A stretch of 56,570 bases of DNA from an uncultured Desulfomonile sp. (GCA_903896745.1 CAITZA010000035.1:1-56570), one strand, 5' to 3'. Counted from the first letter of the stretch, positions 31,893 to 41,815 are shown. Notes: a model not told the origin generated them from the letters alone. Made by a program: numbers and translations.

Positions 31893-32654
31893 ATGGAAGT
31901 AATAATTTTAGGCAGCGGAACTGCCACGCCTCAGCTTGAAAGAAATGCTTCGGGTACGCTTGTGAGAACATCGTCCCTAAATGTTCTGGTAGACATAGGC
32001 CCTGGAATCATGCGTCGGTTGTGCGAAGCGCGTGTTGATTACAGAGAGATAGATGTTATTCTGCTGACTCACTTCCATCCTGACCACGTTTCCGATCTGG
32101 CGCCTTTTTTGTTCGCCCATAATTATGCGTATGGAACGATGAGATCGGAAGGGTTTTTTCTAATGGGCCCCTGCGGAGTGGAACAACTGTACGGAGGATT
32201 GGTCAATATATATGGCTCATGGATAGTTCCGAGTTCCAACCGACTTATGATTAGGGAACTGAATGAATCCAGGCCTGACGATTTTTTTTTCAAGGGAGTA
32301 GAGATCGTTTCTAGTCCAGCCGAACATTCGAGACCCTGCATCTCGATCAGGATAAATGACCATGGGAAAAGTGTTACTATTTCGGGCGACTCAGCGTATT
32401 CCGACAATCTGGTAACATTGGCATGGACAACAGACGTTTTTGTATGTGAGTGCTCAATGCCTGACGAAAACATGATTTCAGGTCATTCAACTCCATCCAT
32501 CGCCGCCAGAATGGCTTCCCTGGCAGAAGCAAAAAAACTTGTGCTCACACACTTTTATCCGCCCTGTGACCAGGTTGACGTGGTTGCGCAAGCTTCCCTT
32601 TTTTATTCAGGTCCTATTGTTAAATCTGAAGATTTGTTGAAAATAGAGATTTAG
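31893..32654 (+). CDS. Metallo-beta-lactamase-fold hydrolase (RNase Z-like)
   Basis: A 253-residue protein of the metallo-beta-lactamase fold. The dinuclear metal site is complete: His60-x-His62-x-Asp64-His65 in LLTHFHPDHVSDL, a middle His in SPAEHS, the bridging Asp in SGDSAYS, and a late His in LTHFYPP. The N-terminal LGSGTATPQ is typical of the RNase Z/ElaC-like branch. Without the exosite arm it is more likely a phosphodiesterase-type or unknown hydrolase than true tRNase Z. It is divergent from the gas vesicle locus and lies 95 nt upstream of PBP1A. Confidence 0.85.
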   Translation: MEVIILGSGTATPQLERNASGTLVRTSSLNVLVDIGPGIMRRLCEARVDYREIDVILLTHFHPDHVSDLAPFLFAHNYAYGTMRSEGFFLMGPCGVEQLYGGLVNIYGSWIVPSSNRLMIRELNESRPDDFFFKGVEIVSSPAEHSRPCISIRINDHGKSVTISGDSAYSDNLVTLAWTTDVFVCECSMPDENMISGHSTPSIAARMASLAEAKKLVLTHFYPPCDQVDVVAQASLFYSGPIVKSEDLLKIEI

Positions 32655-32749
32655 CCTATGAACCGGCAAACGGGCGCCTTAATTTTTTGACGTGACAATC
32701 CGTATAATGATTAAATGATTTACTCCAATTCACGTTCCAGGAATTTAGA

Positions 32750-35596
32750 ATGAAAGACAGGTTACGCCGTGTCCTGACAAAAAGGGTTTTCACGGTATTC
32801 ATAATAGCGCCGTTAGTAATTCTTGCCCAGATACCGATATTCTTGTTTGGAGCGGTTGCAGGCACGTTTATGGTAATTTCGAGGCAGTTGCCGGAAATTC
32901 CAGAACTTGTCTCTTACCAGCCAAAAACTGTGTCAACCTTCTATTCTGACGACGGGACGGTCATTGGGGTTTTTTACAGGCAGAAAAGGTTTGTAGTAGA
33001 TTTGAATCAAATACCCCCCAATGTGATCAACGCATTTTTGGCGGCGGAAGACTCTCGATTCTTCGAACATCAGGGAGTTGATCACTATGGCATATTGCGA
33101 GCCATGGGTAGAAACATTGTGGCGGGAAGAATTGCCCAAGGCGGTAGCACTATCACGATGCAGGTCACAAGGAATTTTCTACTAACCCGTGAGCGGACTT
33201 TTTCACGAAAATTCAAGGAAATGATTCTGGCTGCGCGACTAGAAAAGGTCTGGGGAAAAGAAAAAATCCTTCATGTATATTTGAATGAGATATACCTCGG
33301 GGAGGGTTGTTACGGAGTTGAAGCGGCTTCGAGAGGCTACTTTGACAAGCCCGTCGAACACCTTACCATTGCTCAGGCCGCCTTGTTGGCCGGTTTGGTG
33401 GCAAGCCCCGCCCGGTTCAATCCTTTCAAGAGTGAGGAGCTTGCGCGTCAGAGACAGATTACAGTGCTCGGTAGAATGCTCCGGGCCGGGTTTATTAATG
33501 AGACTGAATACAACCAGGCCAAAGACGAGCCTTTGACTTTTCGGAAGGCAATTGTCCGTCCATTTGACCTTGCCCCGGATTTTACCGAGGTGGTTCGGCG
33601 TTATGTAATCAGGAAGTACGGAGAAGACAAACTTTACAACGATGGATTAAAAGTATTCACCACCTGCAAGCTGGACTTCCAGAAGAGAGCTCTTGAGGCT
33701 ATGGACAAGGGCCTGGAGGAATTAAAGGTCAGACAAAAGCATCTAGCCATCCTTCGCACCATTCCACAAAACGAGATTTCGGATTTGCTCGGAAGACGTG
33801 TCACTCCGACACTCACAGATAATAAAATATATCAGGGCGTTGTCGTTCGTGTTATCCCGCAGAAAACTGGTGAGGCTTTCCTCGAGGTAGCTATAAGCAA
33901 GAAGCTAAAGGGCAAAGTCAGGGTTGAGAAATCATCCGCATCTGTTTACAAAATTGGTCAAGTGCTGGCCCTCCGGTTCAACAAATTTGTTGACGATGTT
34001 CCCGAGTTTTTTCCTGATGACAATCCAAGGCTTCAGGGAGCGTTAGTCTGCATCGAAAACAAAAATGGAAATGTTCGGGCGCTTGTTGGGGGGTCTTCCG
34101 GAGAACATTTTCAATTCAATAGGGCGGTGCAAGCAAAGCGACAACCTGGAAGCGCGTTCAAGCCGATCATTTACTCCCTGGCTTTTGAGCAAAAAAGCTA
34201 TAGTCCGGCCACGGTCATAGTTGACGAACCCATTGTGGTGGATCTGGACGGCGCAGATGAGGAGTGGGAGCCCAAGAATTCGAGCGGCAATTTCATGGGG
34301 CCTATGAGCCTGAGAAGGGCTCTGGAACTTTCGCGAAATATTTGTACCATAAAGATTCTCATGGATGTGGGGCTGGGGCCAGTTCTGGATTTGGCAAAAA
34401 AGATGGGGATCACATCTCCGATGGGGCGCAATCTCTCTTTGAGCCTGGGAACCTCAGAAATGACCCTCATGGAATTAACCAGCGCTTATACGGTTTTCCC
34501 CAATAACGGGATTCATGTTGAACCCATACTTGTAAGACGTGTCGAAGACAGGTTCGGCAATGTTCTAGAAGACCACTCGGAAACGCCGGTTCTTGATGAA
34601 TCGGAAATACCGGCGCCAACGCCGAGGGATGAGTTCAAGGAACTCTTCGTGCAAAATGTTCAGCGCGTTTCGCAAAACAGCCGTCCCTTGGCAAAACAGG
34701 CATCGGCTAAATCAAATCCTTTTGAAACCTCTGTGGGTGTTCAAACTAAAATGATGTCGCAGGTGGATTGGGAAGAAGACGATCTCCTTCATGAACCATC
34801 ACGGTCCAAGGCGGTTCTTTCGCCACAATCGGCCTACATAATGACATCCTTGCTTCAGGGTGGAGTTCGGCAGGGAACTGGCGCAAGAATGGGGCAGTAT
34901 TTGAAACGAAAAGACCTCGCCGGAAAAACCGGCACGACCAATAATGCCGAAGACACATGGTTCTTGGGATTTAATCCCGATTTCACCACAGGCGTCTGGG
35001 TCGGTTTTGATGAAAAAAGACCCCTTGGACGCAGAGAAGAAGGCTCTCGAGCCGCATTACCGGTCTGGGCTTATTTCATGAGGGAGATATTACAGAACAG
35101 GCCTGAACGTGAATTTGGCATCCCTCCACAAATAACTTTCAAAGACCTGCTTACATTTTCAGCAGACCAAAAGGACAACAACACCCCAAGGCTGGTTAGA
35201 GAGCCCATATATACGCCATTTGACGGTTTGACCCTCGTCATGGCGCCTATGGATGTTCCCGAAGCAATGTCGGCGAATCCCGGAGGAGCAGTCCAGGCGC
35301 TGCTTGGCAACAATTCGGTTTTCGGAGGACCTGTATTTGGTTTCTTTCCAAATACTTCCAGTTCCTCTTTCGTTCCGGTCACTCCTAACACTACCGACGC
35401 GCCCAACACTAATCAGTCCGGCATCAAACCGAGCCAAAGTTTACCTCAACCTGAAAACAAAGCCCCTAACCAAGCCCAGGGCGCCTTGGTCAAGCCAGAG
35501 TTAGCGCCTGTCAGGGGGCCTGTCCATAATCCACAGGCGTCCAATCGTCCAAAGTTACCTGTGTCTGATACTAAAGTCGATCCCAGAACCAGATGA
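32750..35596 (+). CDS. mrcA: Penicillin-binding protein 1A (glycosyltransferase/transpeptidase)
   Basis: A 948-residue bifunctional peptidoglycan synthase. An N-terminal membrane anchor (about 13-45) is followed by a glycosyltransferase family 51 domain with AAEDSRFFEHQG (catalytic Glu) and GGSTITMQ, an OB-like middle, and a transpeptidase domain with GSAFKP (SxxK), SRN and KTGTTN. The last 120 residues are Pro/Asn/Gln/Lys-rich with no fold visible, a tail likely to lie in the periplasm. Length is above the usual 800-850. It builds the wall in the periplasm. AGGAA precedes the ATG. Confidence 0.95.
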   Translation: MKDRLRRVLTKRVFTVFIIAPLVILAQIPIFLFGAVAGTFMVISRQLPEIPELVSYQPKTVSTFYSDDGTVIGVFYRQKRFVVDLNQIPPNVINAFLAAEDSRFFEHQGVDHYGILRAMGRNIVAGRIAQGGSTITMQVTRNFLLTRERTFSRKFKEMILAARLEKVWGKEKILHVYLNEIYLGEGCYGVEAASRGYFDKPVEHLTIAQAALLAGLVASPARFNPFKSEELARQRQITVLGRMLRAGFINETEYNQAKDEPLTFRKAIVRPFDLAPDFTEVVRRYVIRKYGEDKLYNDGLKVFTTCKLDFQKRALEAMDKGLEELKVRQKHLAILRTIPQNEISDLLGRRVTPTLTDNKIYQGVVVRVIPQKTGEAFLEVAISKKLKGKVRVEKSSASVYKIGQVLALRFNKFVDDVPEFFPDDNPRLQGALVCIENKNGNVRALVGGSSGEHFQFNRAVQAKRQPGSAFKPIIYSLAFEQKSYSPATVIVDEPIVVDLDGADEEWEPKNSSGNFMGPMSLRRALELSRNICTIKILMDVGLGPVLDLAKKMGITSPMGRNLSLSLGTSEMTLMELTSAYTVFPNNGIHVEPILVRRVEDRFGNVLEDHSETPVLDESEIPAPTPRDEFKELFVQNVQRVSQNSRPLAKQASAKSNPFETSVGVQTKMMSQVDWEEDDLLHEPSRSKAVLSPQSAYIMTSLLQGGVRQGTGARMGQYLKRKDLAGKTGTTNNAEDTWFLGFNPDFTTGVWVGFDEKRPLGRREEGSRAALPVWAYFMREILQNRPEREFGIPPQITFKDLLTFSADQKDNNTPRLVREPIYTPFDGLTLVMAPMDVPEAMSANPGGAVQALLGNNSVFGGPVFGFFPNTSSSSFVPVTPNTTDAPNTNQSGIKPSQSLPQPENKAPNQAQGALVKPELAPVRGPVHNPQASNRPKLPVSDTKVDPRTR

Positions 35597-35638
35597 GCCA
35601 TTAACATTAGGGAATATTTCACTTAATCGGGAAAACGA

Positions 35639-36670
35639 ATGCGAATAGGAGTGGCGATTAGTGGCGGAATGGATAGCGCAACAGCGGCTCTTTTGCTTCA
35701 GAACGAAGGTCACGATATTGTTGCGCTTTACATGAGACTTGTTGAGGATTCCGAGACCGCAATAGCCAACGCACATAAAGTCGCAGGTTTGATTAAGACG
35801 CCATTGCATGTCATCGACCTGGTCAATGATTTCAGGAAATTAGTGCTGGGGCATTTTGTTCAGGAGTATCAAGTTGGTCGCACCCCGTCACCATGTCCGC
35901 GCTGCAACCGATTCATCAAGTTTGATATTTTGGGTAAACACGCACGGGAGATGGGATGCGAAAAAATTGCTACGGGTCACTATGCGCAAATTTTGGAGAA
36001 AGACGGAAGGCTAAACCTTGTCAAAGCTCGTGACACAACCAAGGACCAATCATACTTCCTGTTTATGTTAACTCCTGAAATTCTTGAGCGCACAATTTTT
36101 CCCCTGGGGAACTGGAAGAAGACACAAGTCAGAAGTTTTCTCAAAGATATCGACCTGGTTTTTTCACAAAGCAAAGAGTCTCAAGAACTTTGTTTTATAG
36201 AAAATAATGACTACGTGAGTTTTCTTCAAGAAATGGGGTGTCGTTCGGCCCCTGGCCCAATTATGGATTCTCGTGGGAACATTCTCGGGGAGCACACCGG
36301 AATAATAAATTACACTGTAGGACAGAGACGCGGTCTTGGTGTTTGTGGTCCGTATCCGCGGTATGTGCTTCGTATAGATCATAAAGCAAACTCGGTCGTG
36401 ATAGGATTCAAGGATGAAACACTGGTTAAAGGGGCAACAATTTGTGACCTCAATATCCTCAGGCCTGATCTGGACTTGTCTAATCAAGATCTTCATGTAA
36501 AAGTCAGGTCCACATCCCGGCCTGTGCCATGCCGGATAAAAAATATCGATCTCGATCAGCTTGATTTTGAGTTTTTTGAACCGCAGTCTTCAGTAGCGCC
36601 CGGCCAGGCGGCGGTATTCTATCTGGAAGATACCGTAGTGATGGGGGGGTGGATTAATGCGACTTTTTAG
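35639..36670 (+). CDS. mnmA: tRNA-specific 2-thiouridylase MnmA
   Basis: A 343-residue enzyme that puts sulfur on U34 of Lys, Glu and Gln tRNAs. PP-loop SGGMDS is at 8-13; the TPSPCPRCN motif with Cys86/Cys89 and the second catalytic Cys184 in SQELCFI are present, as is GQRRGLG near the C-terminal beta-barrel. Length is normal. It follows PBP1A by 42 nt and lies 12 nt before larE, another PP-loop sulfur enzyme. The tRNA-Glu gene at the left edge would be a possible substrate. Confidence 0.93.
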   Translation: MRIGVAISGGMDSATAALLLQNEGHDIVALYMRLVEDSETAIANAHKVAGLIKTPLHVIDLVNDFRKLVLGHFVQEYQVGRTPSPCPRCNRFIKFDILGKHAREMGCEKIATGHYAQILEKDGRLNLVKARDTTKDQSYFLFMLTPEILERTIFPLGNWKKTQVRSFLKDIDLVFSQSKESQELCFIENNDYVSFLQEMGCRSAPGPIMDSRGNILGEHTGIINYTVGQRRGLGVCGPYPRYVLRIDHKANSVVIGFKDETLVKGATICDLNILRPDLDLSNQDLHVKVRSTSRPVPCRIKNIDLDQLDFEFFEPQSSVAPGQAAVFYLEDTVVMGGWINATF

Positions 36671-36682
36671 AGAGGGGCTTTC

Positions 36683-37513
36683 ATGAACCAGGTATCACCA
36701 GACCGGGAATGGCTAAAAAAGGAACAATTGCTGGCCAATACTATTATCACCGCCGCGCATCAGGCGGACTTCGTTTATGTTGGTTTTTCAGGCGGAGTAG
36801 ATTCCAGTTACCTGCTTTTAAAAACTGTTGAAGTTCTTGGGAGCCAAGGGGTGGTGGCGGTCACAGTCAACGCGCCGACCTCGTCGTCCCAAGACATTCA
36901 TGAAGCTACCCGATTTGCCAAACAAATTGGAGTTAAACAAATAGTTCTAGACGCTCCGGAATTCAACAACCCGATATTTATAGAGAATAACCCTCTGAGG
37001 TGCTACCACTGCAAGCGTTCAAGATATGAAGCGATTCTAGGACTCCATGACAACTCTTACCGGATCACCATGTTTGATGGAACCCAGGCAGATGACAACC
37101 CACTTGATCGTCCCGGGTCGGTCGCAATTAAAGAACTTAATGTCGTGACCCCTCTGGCAGACTCTGGGATTACCAAGCAGGAAATACGCGCCGAACTGAT
37201 AAGGCTTGGTTTCAACGCGTTGGCGTCAAAGCAGGCCGAACCATGCCTAGCCACCCGGATTCCTTTCGGAAGACCAATCCTGGAAAAGGAATTGGAAATG
37301 GTAAGGTTCGGGGAGAAAATCCTGAAGGAGCGTGGTCTAAAAATCTCTCGCTTGCGACATCACGGCAATTTGGCCCGAATAGTCACAGACGAATCGGGCA
37401 TACGAATGCTGTTGACTGACAACGTCTTGAGGCGGGAAATATCGCTACACCTGAAGAACCTCGGTTTCATGTTCGTAACAATGGATATGGAAGAATATGG
37501 CAGCGTTGGTTAA
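36683..37513 (+). CDS. larE: Sulfur transferase LarE (three-cysteine type)
   Basis: A 276-residue PP-loop enzyme. SGGVDSS is at 36-42, and RCYHCK plus EPCLATRIP give three cysteines (107, 110 and 188). In LarE enzymes with this pattern the three cysteines hold a [4Fe-4S] cluster that carries the sulfur, whereas single-Cys LarE sacrifices its own Cys. LarE thiolates the nicotinic-acid-derived precursor of the nickel-pincer nucleotide cofactor of LarA-type racemases. No larB or larC lies nearby. Start ATG follows GAGAGGGGC. Confidence 0.9.
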   Translation: MNQVSPDREWLKKEQLLANTIITAAHQADFVYVGFSGGVDSSYLLLKTVEVLGSQGVVAVTVNAPTSSSQDIHEATRFAKQIGVKQIVLDAPEFNNPIFIENNPLRCYHCKRSRYEAILGLHDNSYRITMFDGTQADDNPLDRPGSVAIKELNVVTPLADSGITKQEIRAELIRLGFNALASKQAEPCLATRIPFGRPILEKELEMVRFGEKILKERGLKISRLRHHGNLARIVTDESGIRMLLTDNVLRREISLHLKNLGFMFVTMDMEEYGSVG

Positions 37514-37611
37514 TGGAGAGTGTCGTGACGGATCTCAGGGATCAATAACAGCGACGCATTCAAATAACGTTAAGAAAGGATTTCTATCCCAGCCATGGGA
37601 ACTGGCCAATA

Positions 37612-37637
37612 AAAAACCCGGAATAATCCGGGTTTTT
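37612..37637. terminator. Bidirectional terminator between larE and the Spy-like gene
   Basis: AAAAACCCGGA (37612-37622) and TCCGGGTTTTT (37627-37637) form an 11-bp perfect stem with loop ATAA. A and T tracts flank both arms, so it can stop both the plus-strand larE and the minus-strand gene ending at 37660. Confidence 0.9.
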
Positions 37638-37659
37638 GTCACACGTTATGTGAGATCGA

Positions 37660-38178
37660 TTAGTATCTGTTAAGAGCCATCTTGCCAAGGCCGGCTCCCC
37701 TACCGGCATTCGGGCCGCCGCCAAATCCCTTGCCACAACCGCCACCGACTCCACATCCAAAGCCGCCTGGTCCCAATTTTTCTTTCTGTTCCGGAGTCAG
37801 GATGGATCTAAACTTTGTTCCCATGGTCCTGGCCTCAGCTCTCATCCTGTCCTGAATTGCCCATATTTCTTCTCTTTTCTTGGTAAGAGCGCCCTCATCC
37901 GCCGGTTTCTTTGAAGCCAATTCCATCATTTCGATTTTCTTTTGGGCCGACTCGGCTCGCAGCGCTTCCTGTTTCTTGAGAAATTCTGTTCGCATTACAT
38001 TCATCTGATCTTTTTGTTCTGCTGTTAACTGTAGATTTCCCATCGCAGGACAATTGCCGCAACCTCCCATACCGCCACCCATACCGCAACCGCCACCTGG
38101 TCCCCACGCAAATGCCGTGGTCGCTCCCAAGAAGGCTATCATCGCCACCAAGCCTACGATCGTCTTCGAAAAACTCAT
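37660..38178 (-). CDS. Spy/CpxP-like periplasmic protein, Gly/Met/Cys-rich ends
   Basis: A 172-residue exported protein. Signal peptide 1-24 (ending TTAFA). The centre (about 50-130) fits Spy/CpxP/ZraP-like helices: LTAEQKDQMNVMRTEFLKK, then LTPEQKEKLG. The first 25 mature residues are GPGGGCGMGGGMGGCGNC-like, and the tail is again Gly/Cys-rich, possibly metal-binding. Such proteins chaperone or scavenge metal in the periplasm. A related protein lies at 38650, in the sigma-factor operon. The 471-nt gap to that gene separates them. Confidence 0.78.
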   Translation of the reverse strand: MSFSKTIVGLVAMIAFLGATTAFAWGPGGGCGMGGGMGGCGNCPAMGNLQLTAEQKDQMNVMRTEFLKKQEALRAESAQKKIEMMELASKKPADEGALTKKREEIWAIQDRMRAEARTMGTKFRSILTPEQKEKLGPGGFGCGVGGGCGKGFGGGPNAGRGAGLGKMALNRY

Positions 38179-38547
38179 CTGTATGTCTCCTTTTTCTTTA
38201 GTGGACTTATTGTCCTTTATCTTCTCTGATAGGTATTACACCCCAGATGGAAAAAACTCGCGCGACATTCTTTGTCACGCTAAAATTTCAGTAAAAACAT
38301 GGTCTCAAACCCAGCAATTAAATTAGGGTTTGGGCAATACCCTGTCACTGGCGGCATATTCTACAATATTTTTCAGATTGTAACGCGCTTGAGCCTTTTG
38401 GGATGGATCTACGCACTGATGTGGAAAAAATGCTTGAGAGGCGTTCTTTAAGTATAGAAACTTGGTTGGTATGACAGCGTCTCAATGGTCAAGATTGTTG
38501 GAGCGCCTGGGATATTGTCACACTCTTCACGGAACTTCAAAATTGTG

Positions 38548-38576
38548 AAGATTCCGGCCTTCAGGACCGGAATCTT
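38548..38576 (-). terminator. Hairpin downstream of the metal-sensor gene
   Basis: AAGATTCCGG and CCGGAATCTT form a perfect 10-bp stem around a 9-nt loop, 74 nt after the stop of the sigma operon's last gene. On the minus strand a short AATTTT follows a few nt later. The remainder of the 471-nt gap 38179-38649 shows no gene. Confidence 0.6.
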
Positions 38577-38649
38577 GCGATCGATATTTTTCAAAAGGGT
38601 TTTACTGGACGAAAAGAAGAGTGGCAAAACAGGGCAGGTTTTATTAATT

Positions 38650-39144
38650 TTATTTAATGTCCCCATCGCTTTCCTGGAACATTCGTCCTTTCCCCATGCG
38701 TCCTCCGAACCTCATGGCAGGTCCCATGCATGACCGATTCTTGACGTAAACAATGAGCGCCTGTCTTTTTTCATCAGGAAGTTCAACCAGGGCCTTGCTC
38801 AGCCTGCCCAAAGCTTCTCTCTCCATTTTTTCCCTGAGGGTCATGAGTTCCCTGATCGTATTTTCAGCGGGGGTAAGGTCGCCTGGAGTTTTTGCTATCT
38901 GATCAATTAGTTCTGACTGTTTTTCTCTAATCAATCGTCGCGTCTCTTGAACGCCGGAACGCCCCTGTTTTGACCAAACTTGCGATATCTGCTTGAAATC
39001 ACTTTCGTTAAGCATAGGACATTCTGCGACAGGCGGAGTTACATTTCGACGATCAATCCAGACATGCCACCCTATCACGACAGCCACTGTCAGGTTCAGG
39101 AGCAAAGAAAAAACGAGAATACCTATGAACAAAGCCCTTTTCAT
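38650..39144 (-). CDS. Periplasmic Spy-like / heavy-metal-resistance family protein
   Basis: A 164-residue protein with an N-terminal membrane segment (4-27), so it is anchored with its helices in the periplasm. The helical body has conserved-looking charged stretches (RRLIREKQSELIDQIA, LMTLREKMEREAL), and the end is Met/Gly/Arg-rich. It fits the periplasmic metal-sensor/CnrX-Spy group. Overlap of 4 nt with the upstream anti-sigma gene (ATGA) links it to the ECF sigma factor: it may inform the anti-sigma factor of metal or envelope stress, as CnrX does. Confidence 0.72.
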   Translation of the reverse strand: MKRALFIGILVFSLLLNLTVAVVIGWHVWIDRRNVTPPVAECPMLNESDFKQISQVWSKQGRSGVQETRRLIREKQSELIDQIAKTPGDLTPAENTIRELMTLREKMEREALGRLSKALVELPDEKRQALIVYVKNRSCMGPAMRFGGRMGKGRMFQESDGDIK

Positions 39145-39587
39145 TTTGGCTGATCTCCTTGATTCATATCACCAAAAATATCAGAGACGTATTCAATTCC
39201 ATTTGGTATTAGCAGTTCAAGCGTGGTCTCGGGACTTTGATCAAGGAAAGCCTGGGTTAATGTCTTGCCTGCGATGTTGCCGACTCCGACAGCCAGCAAT
39301 GCTACCAATGCATAAACAGGGACTCGCTTCCAGAATACGGGCGAATGTTCGGGGACGATTCCTTTCCGCTTTTGTGCAATCCTGTCCTTGACACTCTGCG
39401 CCAGCGCCGTATCTGGCGCTACGCGCAGGGCGGCATTCAGGGTCATTTCAATGCGTTCAGCCCTTTCATAAAACCTGGAGCATTCCGAGCACGACTGGAG
39501 GTGATCAAACAACGCATCGCGATAATTACCCGGCAATTCCTTGTCGATCAGTTTCGATATCTGTTTTTGGAATTCTTTACACTTCAT
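39141..39587 (-). CDS. Zinc-finger anti-sigma factor
   Basis: A 148-residue protein. The N-terminal 45 residues are a zf-HC2 anti-sigma domain, with His-x3-Cys-x2-Cys in DHLQSCSEC. One membrane segment (about residues 88-108) follows, and the remaining part is periplasmic. Such proteins hold the ECF sigma factor inactive at the membrane. GGAGGG before ATG 39587 fixes the start; the longer frame to 39647 runs into the sigma factor gene. It is encoded between the sigma factor and the Spy-like sensor. Confidence 0.88.
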   Translation of the reverse strand: MKCKEFQKQISKLIDKELPGNYRDALFDHLQSCSECSRFYERAERIEMTLNAALRVAPDTALAQSVKDRIAQKRKGIVPEHSPVFWKRVPVYALVALLAVGVGNIAGKTLTQAFLDQSPETTLELLIPNGIEYVSDIFGDMNQGDQPK

Positions 39588-39643
39588 TGTCTTTCCCTCC
39601 GTACCTTCATACCTGCCCAAAAGAAAAAACTCGCGAAAATGTT

Positions 39644-40228
39644 TCATTTTTCCATCAATTCGAGCAATTTTTTCCTGCCTCTGAAGATTAGCGATTCTAC
39701 TGACGACACAGAAACTCCCATAATTTTTGCTATCTCGTCGTAACTCATGTTTTCCTGGCTCTTTAGGAGCAAAGCCGTTTTTTGACGTTCGGGAATTTGT
39801 TTTAGCGCCTGGTTTAACATCCCGAATCTTTGTTTGAGTGACAAGATAGTTTCAGCATCTTGCGATTCGGCGGACATTGGATTGAAACTAAATTCGGGTT
39901 CGGGATCGTCTTCGTCTCGGTCTCCAAAAAACTGAAGGGCTTTTCTTTTTATGGACGCCAATGTGTTGATGCTCTGGTTACGGGCAATTGTTAGCGCCCA
40001 TGTCTTGAAATTCGCCTTTTCTGAAGAATATCGGTCCAGGTTTTTAAATATCCTTAAGAAAGTCTCCTGAACCACGTCTTCAGCTTCTGAGTGGGAATTG
40101 GTTATGCCCCGGGCTAATCGGTATACATGTGGAGTAAATCGCTCAACCAGGACATCAAAGTGAGCCTCGGAACCTTTTTGGGCCTCTTCCAGAATCTGCT
40201 CGTCAGTTAATTGTTCAAATCTTGGCAT
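39644..40228 (-). CDS. ECF RNA polymerase sigma factor (RpoE-like)
   Basis: A 194-residue sigma-70 family factor. Region 2 (about 25-95) shows EAEDVVQETFLRIFKNL and NFKTWALTIARNQ; region 4 (about 130-185) shows IPERQKTALLLK, the helix-turn-helix MSYDEIAKIMGVSVSSVES and LIFRGRKKLL. The spacer between the regions is rich in Asp and Glu. It probably directs its own operon together with the anti-sigma and Spy-like genes. The 270-nt region upstream to rarA has no gene. Confidence 0.93.
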   Translation of the reverse strand: MPRFEQLTDEQILEEAQKGSEAHFDVLVERFTPHVYRLARGITNSHSEAEDVVQETFLRIFKNLDRYSSEKANFKTWALTIARNQSINTLASIKRKALQFFGDRDEDDPEPEFSFNPMSAESQDAETILSLKQRFGMLNQALKQIPERQKTALLLKSQENMSYDEIAKIMGVSVSSVESLIFRGRKKLLELMEK

Positions 40229-40498
40229 AATTTGGTATCAGTTGTTCTTGTATTGATTCCTAATGAAGTTAGGTCTTCAAAAGCCGCGCGTTTTGTCAAA
40301 CCCTTGAGTAGTAATATTTCAGTCTATAATAAGAAACATCACGTTTAGCTAACTATATGAGCTTTGACAAATCTCAAATTCCGGAGTTTTGGAGCATCCC
40401 TTTTTATTCCCATGATCAAAGGTCTAAATACAGATGAGTCAATATCCTAAATCATAATTTACCCCATTACAAAAAACATTCAGTCTTACAGTAGGGGT

Positions 40499-41815
40499 TC
40501 AGGATTTTTCGTCCTTGATTTTTCTGTCCAACCGGTCCTTGATAGTTGCTTCAAATCCGCGGTCAGTCGGGAAATAGAATCTCTTGCCGACAAGCTTGTC
40601 GGGGAGATGCTGTTGATCAACCTGAGCATCAGGAAAATCGTGGGCGTACTTATAACCTTTACCGTAACCGATTTCCTTCATAAATTTTGTTGGCGCGTTT
40701 CTGATGCACATAGGAACCGGCAATGCTCCGGAATGCCTGATTTCGTCTTTTAGAGAAATGTATGCGGCTTCCAGACTGTTTGATTTGGGAGAGCATGCCA
40801 GGTAGACGACCGTTTGAGCAAGCGCCAGAGCGCATTCCGGCATACCGATGTACTGACATGCCTGAAAAGCTGCGACGGCCATGTTCAGGCCTTGAGGGGC
40901 CGCTAGTCCAACATCTTCACTAGCAAAGCGAACAAGCCTACGCGCAATGTATAGCGGGTCTTCCCCCCCATCCAGCATTCTGGCCATCCAGTATAATCCA
41001 CCGTCAGGATCGCTATCTCGCAATGATTTGTGCAATGCGCTGATTAAATTGAAATGCTCTTCGCCACCCCTGTCATATCTTATGTTTCTGCCCTGAGCCG
41101 AATCTTGGGTCGTTTTAAGGTCGATTACCGGTCTTTTCCGCAGGTTTGCCTGAGAAGCAGAGACTTCCAGAATGTTAAGGGCTTTTCTGGCATCGCCATC
41201 GCTGACGGAAGCGATGAAATTGGCGGCATCCTCGTTTATTTCCAGATCAAGCCCCCCCAACCCCTTCTCTCTGTTGGTCATGGCATTTTGTATTATTTTC
41301 AGCAAATCATTGTGACTCAATGGTTCGAGGATGAAAACCCCCAACCTGGACAGAAGCGCCGAATTGACCTCGAAACTCGGGTTCTCGGTTGTTGCTCCGA
41401 TCAGTGTTATGGCGCCATTTTCCACATGCGGCAGGAGATAATCCTGCTGAGCTTTGTTAAACCGGTGAATTTCATCAAGAAAAAGTATTGTTCTGGTTCC
41501 CGTGGTTTTTAGGTCAAGACTGGCCTGAATCGCTGATTCCCTGATTTCTTTTACCCCGGCGCTAACAGCCGAGAAAGGAAGAAACCTGGAATTCGAAGAC
41601 TTCGCAACAATTTGTGCAAGAGTCGTCTTCCCGGAACCAGGAGGTCCCCAGAAAAGCATTGAAAAAAGCTTGTCCCTTACAATAGCCAGCCTCAATGGTT
41701 TGTCGGGACCGATGATCGCGTCCTGCCCAACAAATTCGTCAAGGGTTTGCGGTCGCATCCGGTCCGCCAAAGGTTTGCCAGCGTCAACACTCCTGAGATT
41801 TTCGAAGAGTTCCAT
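40499..41815 (-). CDS. rarA: Replication-associated recombination protein RarA (MgsA)
   Basis: A 438-residue AAA+ ATPase. Near the N terminus are [16 protein letters not shown] and Walker [10 protein letters not shown], followed by [14 protein letters not shown] and the sensor region [18 protein letters not shown]. The C-terminal tetramerisation and clamp-loader-like domains are of normal length. RarA acts at stalled replication forks and binds single-stranded DNA. It is divergent from nadK, with 169 nt between. Confidence 0.95.
   Translation of the reverse strand: MELFENLRSVDAGKPLADRMRPQTLDEFVGQDAIIGPDKPLRLAIVRDKLFSMLFWGPPGSGKTTLAQIVAKSSNSRFLPFSAVSAGVKEIRESAIQASLDLKTTGTRTILFLDEIHRFNKAQQDYLLPHVENGAITLIGATTENPSFEVNSALLSRLGVFILEPLSHNDLLKIIQNAMTNREKGLGGLDLEINEDAANFIASVSDGDARKALNILEVSASQANLRKRPVIDLKTTQDSAQGRNIRYDRGGEEHFNLISALHKSLRDSDPDGGLYWMARMLDGGEDPLYIARRLVRFASEDVGLAAPQGLNMAVAAFQACQYIGMPECALALAQTVVYLACSPKSNSLEAAYISLKDEIRHSGALPVPMCIRNAPTKFMKEIGYGKGYKYAHDFPDAQVDQQHLPDKLVGKRFYFPTDRGFEATIKDRLDRKIKDEKS

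Noticed and set aside
32687-32708. TTGACG and TATAAT as a promoter of PBP1A
   Set aside because: The hexamers are only 10 nt apart, too close for a sigma-70 promoter; TATAAT alone is not enough.
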